From positions 42,108,203 to 42,172,202 of the forward strand of contig OZ022257.1 of the NCBI GenBank assembly GCA_963978905.1: DNA of 64,000 nucleotides, written 5' to 3'. The DNA is from Trichostrongylus colubriformis. Lineage: Eukaryota; Nematoda; Chromadorea; Rhabditida; Trichostrongylidae. A program made the translations under genes and the position numbers. The notes under the pieces were generated by a model. It was not told the origin of the DNA, searched no databases, and was given only the letters and a program-made list of their open reading frames with translations. Within the stretch, counting starts at the first letter, position 1. The number at the start of each line of letters is the position of its first letter. Of the stretch, positions 23,378 to 34,182 are shown piece after piece.

Positions 23378-23411
23378 TTTTCACGCGCGGAGTCGCCTCC
23401 GCGCGTGAAAA
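23378..23411. repeat. Perfect GC-rich hairpin
   Basis: TTTTCACGCGCGGA (23378-23391) pairs with its exact complement at 23398-23411 around a 6-base loop. It could form a stable stem in RNA or a cruciform. It may be the remnant of an inverted-repeat element. Confidence 0.6.
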
Positions 23412-23935
23412 ACAGCGAACTCGCAAAATCAGGAGGCCTGAATTCAGGCTCTACCGAAAACATTAGGCGTCAAACAAAATGCCCGCTGCTGCACACAATA
23501 CGTTCGAAGGAACCGTATACAGGAAAGTGAGCTCTTTTGTTACTCATGTATTTCCACACTAGTCTGTTAGTGCTTTCCTAGACTTCATTTCCGTTCGTTC
23601 ACGGATTGCGGCGACTTGGAAGTTGTTATTGTATTATTAAAAGAATCGTGCACGAAAAAATGAGTTTCCCATATATTTATTTTGCATGTGCTTACCGAGG
23701 GTCGCATGCAAAGTGTACGAAAAAAAAACAAAAATCCAGCTGAGATAGAGCTCATCAGAGTGACGTCCAACGGGGTGAAGCTTGTCCCAGTGGACGCTGC
23801 CACGAGGGCTCTAGAAGCCAAAAGGCGGCGGTCGTCAAGTGGTCAGCGACGGAGAGCGAGAAGCAAGTCAACAATGGGCGCGAGAATTTAAACGCGCCCT
23901 GCACGTCGACGACTGTTCAAATGCTCGGCGAGAAT

Positions 23936-24095
23936 TCAAACGAGCTGCTGTTCTTCCAGTTCTCTGATTTCTGCCTCGGGATATAGGAAACTTCTCGGTG
24001 ATTTTCGTGTTTCTGTACCATGGAACTTCTGCTGACAATTCCCGCGTGGCCGTGGAATTTCCGCGGGTGCCGAGTATATGGAAGTAGTCCTGTCG
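23936..24095 (-). CDS. Possible terminal exon of the Eyegone-like gene
   Basis: A 52-codon segment ending in TGA at 23936-23938 would continue in phase from the exon ending at 24339 (two bases carried over). It reads DRTTSIYSAPAEIPRPRG and ends EAEIRELEEQQLV. Its acceptor (ATCAAAG) is poor for a nematode and I recognise no conserved tail motif, so this is tentative. Confidence 0.25.
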
Positions 24096-24338
24096 CTTTG
24101 ATTGTTTTCACAACCACTTTTACTTTTACGGTGTTCTGCGTTATAGCACGTATTCATTTTGATAAGAATGAGTCCAAAGTTTTGGATCGCGAACAAAATT
24201 GATTTGCGGTTTAACGTTCTGATACTTCCCTAAATTATTATATTATAAAATGAGATCTTCCGTTCTCAACTATTTCCACGCTAGTAAGAAGTATACTTAA
24301 ACAATGACAGCTGCCTAAAAAAGTCAGAACGAGCTCAC

Positions 24339-27300
24339 CTGCTTTTCTTGAGCACCGGTGGTCCGTCGTCATCCTCTCTTTCTATCGATGAACCACTACT
24401 CTCTTGCTGAGTACGTCGCCATTTCGCTCGTCTATTCGAGAACCACACCTGAATTGGAATCCACATACTTCAGTGTAAGGAAGACCATTGAATATTTATT
24501 GGGACCACCATTCCAAGAGAAATCCGTCCTGCGACTCCCCAAACTACGATTGTCCCAAAGCACTATGTCTACCTCACTCGTTTCCAAAGGCATCTCTCAC
24601 CTGAATTCTCGCCTCAGGGAGCTGTGTGCTCTTCACCAACGCCATTCGTTGAGCCGTACTTGGATAAGGCTCCTTCAAGAATGACGCTTCGAGAAGATCG
24701 AGTTGTTCTGAAACAGCGTGATTTTGCTCAACAGCTCAATGTGTGGTCCAATCTGTTCCATCCAACTAGCGGAGAAACAGGTTGGGATTTCAGCTCGGTC
24801 AGTACCGAACAACGAGACCGGACCACCTCTCCTTTCGAATTTCGTCTATTGCTAACCATCTTCCAGTGACTGATGAATCCATTGTCAGCCTTCTTCTTTA
24901 TTGGAATATCCTACATGTTCCCAAATGGAAAATGTGATGACTATAAATGTGTGCCAAGAATCCAAAGAGGCGAAAAGTGGCGCAATGTGCAATGGAAGGA
25001 GCGCTCTAGAATTTAAGGAAGTCCCTACCTTAGCGCAAGATGCTTCTTGTTTCCCCCAGGTAAGGGTACCACGCGTTGCGCATGATCGTCACGCATCACA
25101 GATTCACGTGGATCTGATCGGTAAGCATGAGATGGAGCGTACTGGAAGGACTCCTCACAGTGCTGGGGTTCCAGTTCTCAAGTTCTGTCTATATATACCA
25201 TTTCATTTTTTTATTGGTGTCACATGTTTCTACCTACAGCTTCATGAATTGATTAGATTAGCCTCATGCTGTCTTTATCACAGCCCAGGTCATTAGGTTG
25301 TTTTCTTGCAACAAACATTCTTTCGAGGGACATGGGCTATTTCATTTGTTTACTTGGGGTTGTCTCTAATGCCTTTTCACTGATGACTCAATACCTTGTG
25401 AAAAACTGCTTCGGCCATATCTTCTGGAAGACGCATCATCTTCACTCATAGCTACTGTTTCGGCTGGTGAAGTCGGTGCTATTGAGGGATACGTGGTGAG
25501 CAGTGGCGAAGGCATCGACGGAAAAGCCGGATTGAGCACGAAACCTGCAGTTCACATTAGTATCAACCCGTTAAAATCAAAGGAATAAAGGAATGAAGCA
25601 ATTTGCGTGACAAATCCCGTTCGGGGATGAACCATTCTTTCTAATAATCATTACATTCAAATCGGTCAGTCTTACATACGCACTGATTTTCTATGGTAAG
25701 CCAGTGGAGAATCAAACGACTCTAACCTCCCACATAAGACAGGTGTCACCTCAACAAACGCAGAGGGTTGGATATCTCTTTGGCAGTGTTCATAGTTCAC
25801 GATTCAGGCGATCACGCGATTCAGGCGGAAGGAAAAAGATACATATTGATTGGGTGATTCAGGCGATCACGCGATCGCGTAAAGCACGCGATCGCCTGAA
25901 TCGTGAACTATGAACACTGCCTTTAGCTTCAGCGGTCGTTGATCTCTACTAGTGCTGGCGGGGCTACTAGTCACTACACTACATCCGCCTTAGGCAGCGT
26001 TCATAGTTTTGGAATTTGCGTTTTTGCGTTTTTGCGTTTTTGTGGAAAGAAGAATAGATACGTATCGATTTGCGTTTTTGCGTTTTTGCGTTTTTGCGTT
26101 TTTGCGTTTTTGTGGAAATGCGGATAAAGTATTAGATACGTATCGATTTCCATGCCACGAAGAGACGAGAGGATTAGAGAAAGGAGAGTGTGGAATTTGC
26201 GTTTTTGCGTTTTTGTGGAAATGCGGAATTTGCGTTTTTGCGTTTTTGTGGAAATGCGGAAAGGGATAAGATACGTATCGATTTGCGGAATTTGCGTTTT
26301 TGCGTTTTTGTGGAAATGCGGAATCGTGGAATTTGCGTTTTTGCGTTTTTGTGGAAAGAAGATTAGATACGTATCGATTTGCGGAACTTGCGTTTTTGCG
26401 TTTTTGTGGAAATGAGGTGGATAAGATACGTGTCGATTGCTTCGTCAGCGAACGTGGATGATAAGACAAAGCACTTTCTACACTGAAGGAACAGACTGAT
26501 CTTATACATTGCTTTTTCAACAGTTTTTCCCTTCTCGTTCACTCTTTCGTACTCTCGATCATTCGTTTTTGGTATGTCACTTTCGTCTGCTGTCACACTG
26601 TAGTGTGTCTTTGGGTGGCGTGCAAGTGTTCCGAACAGCGTGCAGGGAGTTCATGTCAGCAGTGCTGCGGAGAGTGCTGTCACTTCTCACAAAATTATGT
26701 CTATATCCCTGCACGAAAATGTCAGTTTTTCTTCAAAGTCGACTAAAACCATTTATCAAATGTATATAAGCTCTTGTCCTTATATCCTTATTTATATAAG
26801 CTCTTCCCGAACTCAAGAAAATGTGAACAAATAGCTCATCATCATCCGTTCAACCGCTCGCAAATGATGAGCTGCGTGGAATGACACGCACCGCGCACGT
26901 GGCTTCCACGCTTTCCACAATTCCACATTTCCACAAAAACGCAAAAACGCAAAAACGCAAATTCCGCATTTCCACAAAAACGCAAAAACGCAAATTCCAC
27001 AAATCGATACGTATCTACTCTGCTTTCCACAAAAACGCAAAAACGCAGTTTTCCTAATCGATATGTATCTACTCTATTTCCACAAAAACGCAAAAACGCA
27101 AATTCCAAAACTATGAACGCTGCCTTACCGCGAGTATTGCAAAAAATGCTTCACGAACCTGGCCAAAGTGCTTGTTGGAACGCGAAAGGAAATGTGTGTG
27201 GGGGAAGACCGATGGACGGGATACGAGAGTTCATTCGTTGTTGGCTGGAACTGTACGGTTATAGAGATCTATCTCAGAGAGCTTACGAACGAGGGAAACT

Positions 27301-30300
27301 TGCTTGGTTAAATGCTGAACATTCAGGATCATCGTGAGCTCTTCTGCTGCTCGCTCGGCTGCTCTCGTTCTTAAAATTCGATTTATCGACGAAACAGACG
27401 GTGGTGTGGAACACACGGCTGAAACGAATCGAGTGTAGGGGGTTTAGCTTAAATGACAAAGGCACGCGGAGCCTCGCTGGATTTGAAGACCTCTTTTCTA
27501 TCTGATTTCAATAATCAAAGGCACACCACGCGATAATCAAAGTGGTCCTTACCTTCTCAGGGCAGGTAGACCCTTGGATAGTTGTAAAGATTGCACCCTT
27601 TTCGCGGCGCCACAGCTCACCCCTGCCGCGTACGGCCTGGTCGACCTGAGCCGAGCTGAACCCACCGAGCCGAATTACACCCAGCATAGACGAGAGGGGA
27701 ACTTGCGATAAGACAAGATAAGGCAGCCATATCAATAGCGAGCTCCAACAGGGAAGAGTAGGTGATGTCGTAGCATTTTGCGCGATATCATCGAGGGAAA
27801 GCTCTTCTATAATATCCAATACTCGTACGAGAACTGAAGGCAGGCAGCTTTATTTTTGGCGGTTTTGAGGGATTTCTATTCATTTTTCTTCGTTAATGGG
27901 TAAACCAGGTTTTCTACATCCTGTAACACGTGCGATAGCTCTCACAATCTTTCGCGAGGTGTGCCTTCAAGCAATAGAAGGGATGTGGACCGCGCGGAAC
28001 ATATTCCAGAGCTCAATGTCCAGTAAGCTCCTTTTTTCTCCAAATTTCAAGGATTTTCAGACAGTGCAATGAACCTCTCTTAGGTTTGCATTTTTCTAGG
28101 GATCTTCAGCTTCTGCTCGTTTGCTTGCGCTCTGAGATCCGTTGCGGTCAAAAGCGCCGCCGCCGACGCCTCAGTCTCACCTATCCGATACTTCTGGCCC
28201 TCTATGAGTGTCGTGTGGGCAAACATGGCGAGCATCGGTCGCACTCAAACACACACATATACCTACGACAAGGTGTGCGGCAATTCAAAGTGGAAATGGA
28301 TACGGTACTCGACCGAGTCCGCGACAACGAGTCAAGTGTGCGAATCGCACCCGTGCACTCTCTCACAAATGCACAAACACTACCGTAACCCCTGCTGTGA
28401 GAAGCAAAGATGCGACGAACAATTGAAACAATGTAAAGCTGTCTATGACTATTTGAGCTGCACGAACCAGCAGCAGCAGCAGCATCAGCGACACCGCCAG
28501 ACTGTGGAACAGCCGTCTTCAGCCGATCTGGAGCCGCATAACAAAGAACAAGTGCCATACCCTCATTAATAAGCCGCTCACGGATCTCCCAAGCGAATAT
28601 CGTCGGATTGTCACGTTTGTACTGCTCGATCTTGGCCACAACCTGCGGAGTGGCTACCTAGAACGTAGAGCAGAATTAATGTCCATAGATATGGAAAATA
28701 AGCCGCTTTTAATTCTTCTATAGTCACTGTTAGTGAAGCTACTTATTTTCTGACTTTAGTTTACTCATTTGAATTCAAAAGATGAACGTCAAAAACAAAG
28801 CTTTCTGTCTATTCAATAGTCGGTTGAGCAGTAAAATGAAAATCCGCATTTCATGTGAAGCGAAAGATAGCTCACAGCTGTACTCCTACATCTTTCTATG
28901 GAGCACCCTAGTGGAGTTTAAAACTGGATTTTTGTGAGAATTTTTGATTTCGATACTGAAAAGTAAAATAGCATGTTTTCCTTCGAAATCATGTACTGTG
29001 GTGGGTGTCGAAACTAATAAGCATAGGATCAGTCACAGTGACAAGCCTTGAAGACAGGAATCATCGGTTTTTTTTCATTTTGGAAAATTGGAAGGCTTGC
29101 TGAGGGTGAAAAAAGTTACGCTCTTCCAAATACATATGTATGGAAGAAACCTCACCAGAGTACGCCGAGTGTCGAGGATTCCTCAACAGGAGAGGAAGCG
29201 TATTTGGCGAGCGGTATAGGGGGAGGTTGTAGCTGCAGACGTCAGCAACGGTCCCAGGTTAGAAGATAAGCGTTACGTGCCGTGAGTTGAGCGGTTATGT
29301 TGATTGAATTACGGTTGAATTTGAGTGATCAAAAAATGACACTAATGAAATCCTTAGAAATGCTGTGCAATCGGGAATGGTTTGTGATACTGTAGAGGTT
29401 ATGCAGATGGTGAAAGGAGGGCATATTTGCTCGCCCTCGAGGAGCGGGGGGGGGGTTATATTGGGTTATATTGGAGCGACCATTCTCCTCGACACCTGAG
29501 TGTGCCCTGAACTTGACGCAAGCATACACCCATACTGGGTAAGGCCAAGTAGTAGAAGCTCCCATGTTTTCCTTTGTTGAAACCTCGGCATGACCCGTTG
29601 ATTGTTTTTCTTTTATATGCCAACACGAGCTTAGATGTGTAAATATTCATCGGCCAACGTTTCGACCTTCTCGTCTTCTTCAGAGGCCTGAAGATGGCTC
29701 GAAGCTCTTGATTTGCAAAGTATCCGAGCGAGCGCTTCCTCTTCTCTAGCGTTTCCGGCGTCGTCTCGAGAGCTCGAAGCCATCTTCAGGCCTCTGAAGA
29801 AGACGAGAAGGTCGAAACGTTGGGCCAATAAAGGTTCCACATCTAACCTCGTGTTGCCAAATAAGAGGAAAAACAACCGCCAAGTAGTAAACTTATTGGA
29901 AGTTTTTGGAAGCGGTTACCACGGTATTTCCTTGTCTAATTCTTTCCTTCCTCATCATGAAAAGCGAATTTTAAGCACTCTATTTGCCTACTGATGAGGC
30001 GAAGGTGGTACGGTGACAAGTTGCGCCAATAAGCGGACCCAGTGTCAAGACCTTTACGGAACACCTAAGTGGAACCAAGTCCACCATCCTTTCCGAATTA
30101 GCGAACTGCAATCAATCCCCTCAGAGATTACAAGCACAGAACTATACAGTTCTGCAGTCCATGGGTCACCGTTCAGCCATAAGCGCGCTGAACCTTCGCT
30201 TGAATCACCTGATAGATCAAGAATAACGGGAATGTTCACTCTTGTACACTGCAGTTTAACACTTACAATGGCGGACACCTCGGTATTTACGTTGTTTTGG

Positions 30301-30644
30301 GGTCTGCGCTCATAGAAAAGCCACATTTTGACCTTGACCTCTTCGTTTCGCTTTCGGGAATCAATCGCCAAAATAAGCATGCATGCTCTAAGACATCAAC
30401 GTCATATCAAGCTGTTACACCTCAGAGTTGGAATCGGCATAAACCTGAGGACCACGTTTTTCACACAACTTACTCATTTATCAGGGTTCGTATAACTATC
30501 CCCATTTAAAAATGGGAATCAGTCCGATCATGAAATTGCTGTACTCAAAGGTGGATACTATTTACCTTTGGCTTCGTTCCTGCTCCGCCGGCTTTCGAAT
30601 GAACCCTCTCATCGGCCATCGATCGGAGCTTTTGCATGAGAGCT
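24339..30644 (-). CDS. eyg-1: Eyegone-type Pax transcription factor (partial gene model)
   Basis: Supported exons, in transcript order, are 30566-30644, 28561-28657, 27287-27419 (3' edge provisional), 24601-24707 and 24339-24448. The first ends GGAGTKPK and joins in phase to [18 protein letters not shown] and [12 protein letters not shown], then [16 protein letters not shown] and [11 protein letters not shown]. This is the RED half of a paired domain, with the GxKPKVATP entry and RAAERAAEE tail typical of Drosophila Eyegone/Twin of eyegone and nematode EYG-1, which lack a normal PAI half. The last two exons give homeodomain helices 1-3, ending [12 protein letters not shown]; Ser at homeodomain position 50 is the Pax-class residue. 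It should be a nuclear DNA-binding regulator. The N-terminal arm of the homeodomain, upstream exons and the C-terminus are not resolved. Introns contain several MITEs. Confidence 0.82.
25782..25921. mobile_element. Tourist-like MITE, copy A
   Basis: This 140-bp element has ends GGCAGTGTTCATAGTTCACG and the inverted complement, flanked by TTT on both sides (25779-25781, 25922-25924). The core is built of the repeated word GCGATCACGCGATTCAGGCG and variants. It lies in an intron of the Eyegone-like gene. Confidence 0.8.
25993..27124. mobile_element. Tourist-like MITE, copy B, 1.1 kb with word-repeat arms
   Basis: The ends GGCAGCGTTCATAGTTTTGG and the inverted complement are flanked by TTA (25990-25992, 27125-27127). 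Both arms consist of the words TTTGCG, TTTTTGCG and TGTGGAAATGCGGAA. The near-palindrome GATACGTATCGAT is interspersed at about 26059, 26134, 26272, 26367 and 26431 and, inverted, near 27004 and 27057. The unrelated middle (about 26460-26890) has no recognised gene. Long frames across it (up to 176 codons) simply translate the repeats. Confidence 0.85.
27519..27966. mobile_element. MITE-like element H, copy 2
   Basis: This 448-bp inverted copy of 19732-20183 has ends AGGCACACCACGCGATA and, inverted, AGGCACACCTCGCGA. TCAA flanks both sides and may be a 4-bp target duplication. It sits in the intron between two paired-domain exons (27420-28560). Confidence 0.75.
29652..29826. repeat. 175-bp hairpin element with ribozyme-like core
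   Basis: The left arm (29652-29708) starts GGCCAACGTTTCGACCTTCT and is the near-perfect complement of 29769-29826. The spacer is about 60 bases. The right arm, on the plus strand, reads CTGAAGA, a short potential stem, then GAAACG, resembling the conserved boxes of a hammerhead ribozyme. This resemblance is by eye only. It lies in an intron of the Eyegone-like gene. Confidence 0.55.
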
Positions 30645-33600
30645 CTAAAATATTTTAAAAATGGGTGAAAAAATGGAACGAATCGTGAGTATATGATGAG
30701 AAGAGGTTGGAAAAGCTTTAGGATGCTGATGAGCTCATCGCTGCACCGAGGATATACCGTAGTCGCGCTGGCCAGTAACAATGGTGGGCGGTGTCGCTAA
30801 AGAGAGGGAAGGCTAGAACAAAAGCACGATAACGACCTCTGATTCTGCCAATATGGTCGTCTGGCACAGAGTGCGAGACAATCGGACTAAGGGATAGGAC
30901 TTTCTAATTTTTTTTTATTGCTCACTATTTACCAGTGAAAAAGAGAACTGGTCCTTTAAATGTAGTTATTCGCATGGTCTTACACAAATTCGGAACTGGG
31001 CACATCACTTCAGGCGAATTCTCACAAGTGAGTGCGGTGGGGCGGCGTTTCATAAAGAACTGAAAAAATACTTTCAAATTCCCTCCGATGATTCCAGAAA
31101 CAGTTCGTCGTTGAAGGCACAGGAGCCGTTCTGCTTCGATTATATAAAAAATAAAAAAGAAGAGTGTAGAATAATGTGCTAAGGCCATATATATTGCAAT
31201 GCTGCTGATTTCCACGGATCGGACCTATAATGGGTTTGGACCACTTGCCATTTTTTGACCTACGTCCGAAATACCATTCCTTCTGGAGAAAATTCGGGTA
31301 TTTACGATGATTATCACAATTTTTCTACAGATATCGTTATACCCATATGAAAAGAAGGAAGGCTTTTGCAAAAAAAAAAAATGCCAGAGCGATACCCCAA
31401 AAACCTCAGGGTCCCGCTGGATATAAGAGAATAATTTCGATCAGAGAAAATTTACAAAGCGACCTGTTAATGAGTTCAAAGTCATTACAAAGACATTAGA
31501 CGGTCATCCGTCGGTACGTGTTGTCTGAAGAAGCGTGAGAATGTCAAGTGGTGCGAGATTACCATATGCATGTCAAAGGGCGGGATTACGGTAAGGGAAC
31601 ACAAGTGGCTGGTGTGGGATTAACGCCAGCCTTTACATGCACGGCGACGACCCTCTTATGTAAAGCGTTGATCGAGGAGAGGATGGAGCTGAAACGACGA
31701 GGGAGGAGCATTCTTGAGAGCTCCTTTGTGATCGCAACGACGATTGCTGACGCTTCAAAAGTTGAGCTGCTCGAGAATCCCGAACAGTATCGAAGGGAGA
31801 CCGGGGGTGGGGAGGGAAGGGGCTGAAATGTCAGTATTGAACTCCGCATTTGCTGAATGATCAGCATGCGCGATTTCAAAATAGCTTTCACAAGGGTTTA
31901 TGGATTTTCTGACAAGTAAATGATCTCGCTACAAAACCTCCTAATTGCAGTTTCTGTCTGCTAGTCAACAGAACGTCCTATTGCAAACTTCACAAACGGT
32001 TCAAACACACCGGGCGGTTATCTTGGTTTATCGCGAGCATTTACAGTCCACTTACTTTGCCGCAATTGCACACACGACTCCTTGGCATCGGTCCAAGACG
32101 TCAAGTGTGTAATTTACTTGATCATATTCATGAGCTCATTTTTCTTTGTATTACTTTGTTTTTCACCCTTTCATTATATCATCGTTTGTTTTTGTTTGTT
32201 GTTTCACACAATTCATACCATCGTGTATGAAATCAAATTGTGCAGCTCGTGAAGCACGCTATCTTCGCAATATTCCCCCAAAAGCACGTTTTTCAAAGCG
32301 ACGCTCGCTACACATTATCTTTTCCACGTTTGAATGTCCGCATACAGAGAACAATGTTTACAACCATGTGTACCTTTTTGCTCATTTTTCTGTTCCTTTA
32401 CCGAACGGCTAGCCACTTCCGACAATTGCTGGTCAATTTGAGCTTCTTGGTCTGTATTTTGAAAACACCGAAAGGGGTAAACCTGACAGATTGTGGAATA
32501 TGAAAGTAGTCAGCAGTGTGGCAGTAGATAAAGAACGGAAAAATGGCGAAAAACCGAGGTAGGAACCCGAAGACCCCTTCTCTTTCGCCCCTCTCTGCGT
32601 CACTAGCCGGGTTTAGATGGCAGTCGGGCGAATAGGCTGAATCAGCCGGCCGCGAATGTTGTTCCGCCCCCGCCGGCAACTCGACTGGCTGATGAACTGC
32701 AGAACGATACGCCCATGCTTTTGCCCGTGCCATGCCGCGCTTTTCAATGCTAGTTTCGCCACACATCACCTTTTCTAAAGTAGAAGGTTTGTTCTCAGAG
32801 AACATGCATTCCCATTTCTCACTTTCTCCTTATCCCGCTCCTTTTGACCCCACCTGGCGGGAACGAACACAGATGAAGGGCAACAACGTGTCAGAGTGGC
32901 AGGATTCCTGGTGAAGGTAGTGAGACAGAGCACAGATAAGAGTTCAAGATGTCCACAAGTCGCGTCCGTTAGGCGTGCGATAGCCCACCGCATCTGGTGA
33001 GCTTGTGCCCAAGCAGTGAAGTCCCGTTAGTCCACGACATTGTGAATAGTATATTGCTTCCGTCAAAATCCTGCAAAAGTCGCGGTGAAGTGAAAGGCGA
33101 CGTGTACCACTCACAGGGCGAAAAACACATTACCATGCCCTTTGACGCAGCAAACGGGACCGTATCTTGGACATTTCAGTGGAAATAATTCTTTCGGACT
33201 CAATGGCACGTCGTATTGTTGGAACAATTTCGACTCAATAAAGCCTTACCCTTGTTTTACGCCTTACTACTATTATACAATCGGGTTTCTGTTTTAAGAA
33301 GCGCAAAATACTTTTCCCTTTCTCACGTACATGGTGTCGATTCTCTAAGCTCGTCCTTGAACCATCGTTTGGTAAACTTTTCAGTTCTTGAATTACAGAT
33401 AAAGACAGTCGCCACAGAATCAGTGACTGATGGTGATCACCACATGGTCTAAGATATCGAGTTATATTTAATTCATCCACTTCAACTGCTCCTTCTTGTT
33501 TTCGCTCACTGGTTCGTGACAAGATATGTTTACGGACCCGAATGACAGTCAGCCTTCGCGATTCATTCCGTGGTTATGTAAGCCATGATTTCCACAGCTC

Positions 33601-34182
33601 CTTGGGAAAGGTGATGTCAGTGATGCATAATCACTGCGACTCCTTCCAATAAATTTTATCCAACTTAAATGATAAAAGTGAATGATAAATACTTTTGTTT
33701 GGAAGAATTACTTTTTAACCTCGAACAAACAGAGCAAGTTGTTTCAAAAAGCGCTTGAAACACCAATACTCCCAGCAAAGAAGTGTGCAAAAAAAAAGCC
33801 ACAATATTTACCCATCCGCCTCTATAGCGAGTAAGTCCGTCGAAATTTAAGAAATATGAGCTTAATTTTTCTAGTTACATAAATTCACACGATTTCTGGT
33901 ACTCCCCGTTGTCTGCTTATCGATAAATCGATCAACTCTACATGGATCCGTGATGCATGGCAGTCATGTCCAGCATACGGCACGCCCACATTGGAACACC
34001 CAACGGGAGCCTGCAGACCACGTTAAGAAGTCTAGAATCTGAATCACAAACGGAGTCATGCCCTGCCTGCATATCGCTAAAGTTTATTCAATGCAGTCAA
34101 GACGCCTAAACAATTAAGTTATCCATTCCGCTACCTAAAACGGCGTAGACTGCACAGTCAAGAACTTTATCATCTTCTTTCA
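30645..34182. other. Stretch without a supported gene, probably upstream of the Eyegone-like gene
   Basis: Missing 5' exons of the Eyegone-like gene may lie here. A GC-richer 135-codon minus-strand frame at 32398-32805 (for example MARAKAWAYRSAVHQ) stands out from its AT-rich surroundings but matches nothing I know. The plus-strand frame at 31548-31826 overlaps a minus-strand one with no clear preference. Confidence 0.3.

Noticed and set aside
25990..26520. 176-codon open frame with [15 protein letters not shown] repeats
   Set aside because: It is the translation of the GCGTTTTT word repeats of a MITE. The same words read open on both strands because they contain no stop codons.
26180..27110. 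CRISPR-like array (short repeated words)
   Set aside because: Word lengths of 6-15 bases, no uniform spacers, inverted symmetry about a centre and a eukaryotic context do not fit a CRISPR array.
28204..28569. Cysteine-containing 121-codon plus-strand frame with a Gln run
   Set aside because: It overlaps and opposes the intron next to a well-supported paired-domain exon; the Gln run is a CAG microsatellite.
28561..28657. Assignment of the paired-domain exon to Pax2/5/8 or Pax6
   Set aside because: The lead-in exon ending GGAGTKPK and the RAAERAAEE tail fit the Eyegone class better, and no PAI-half exon was found.
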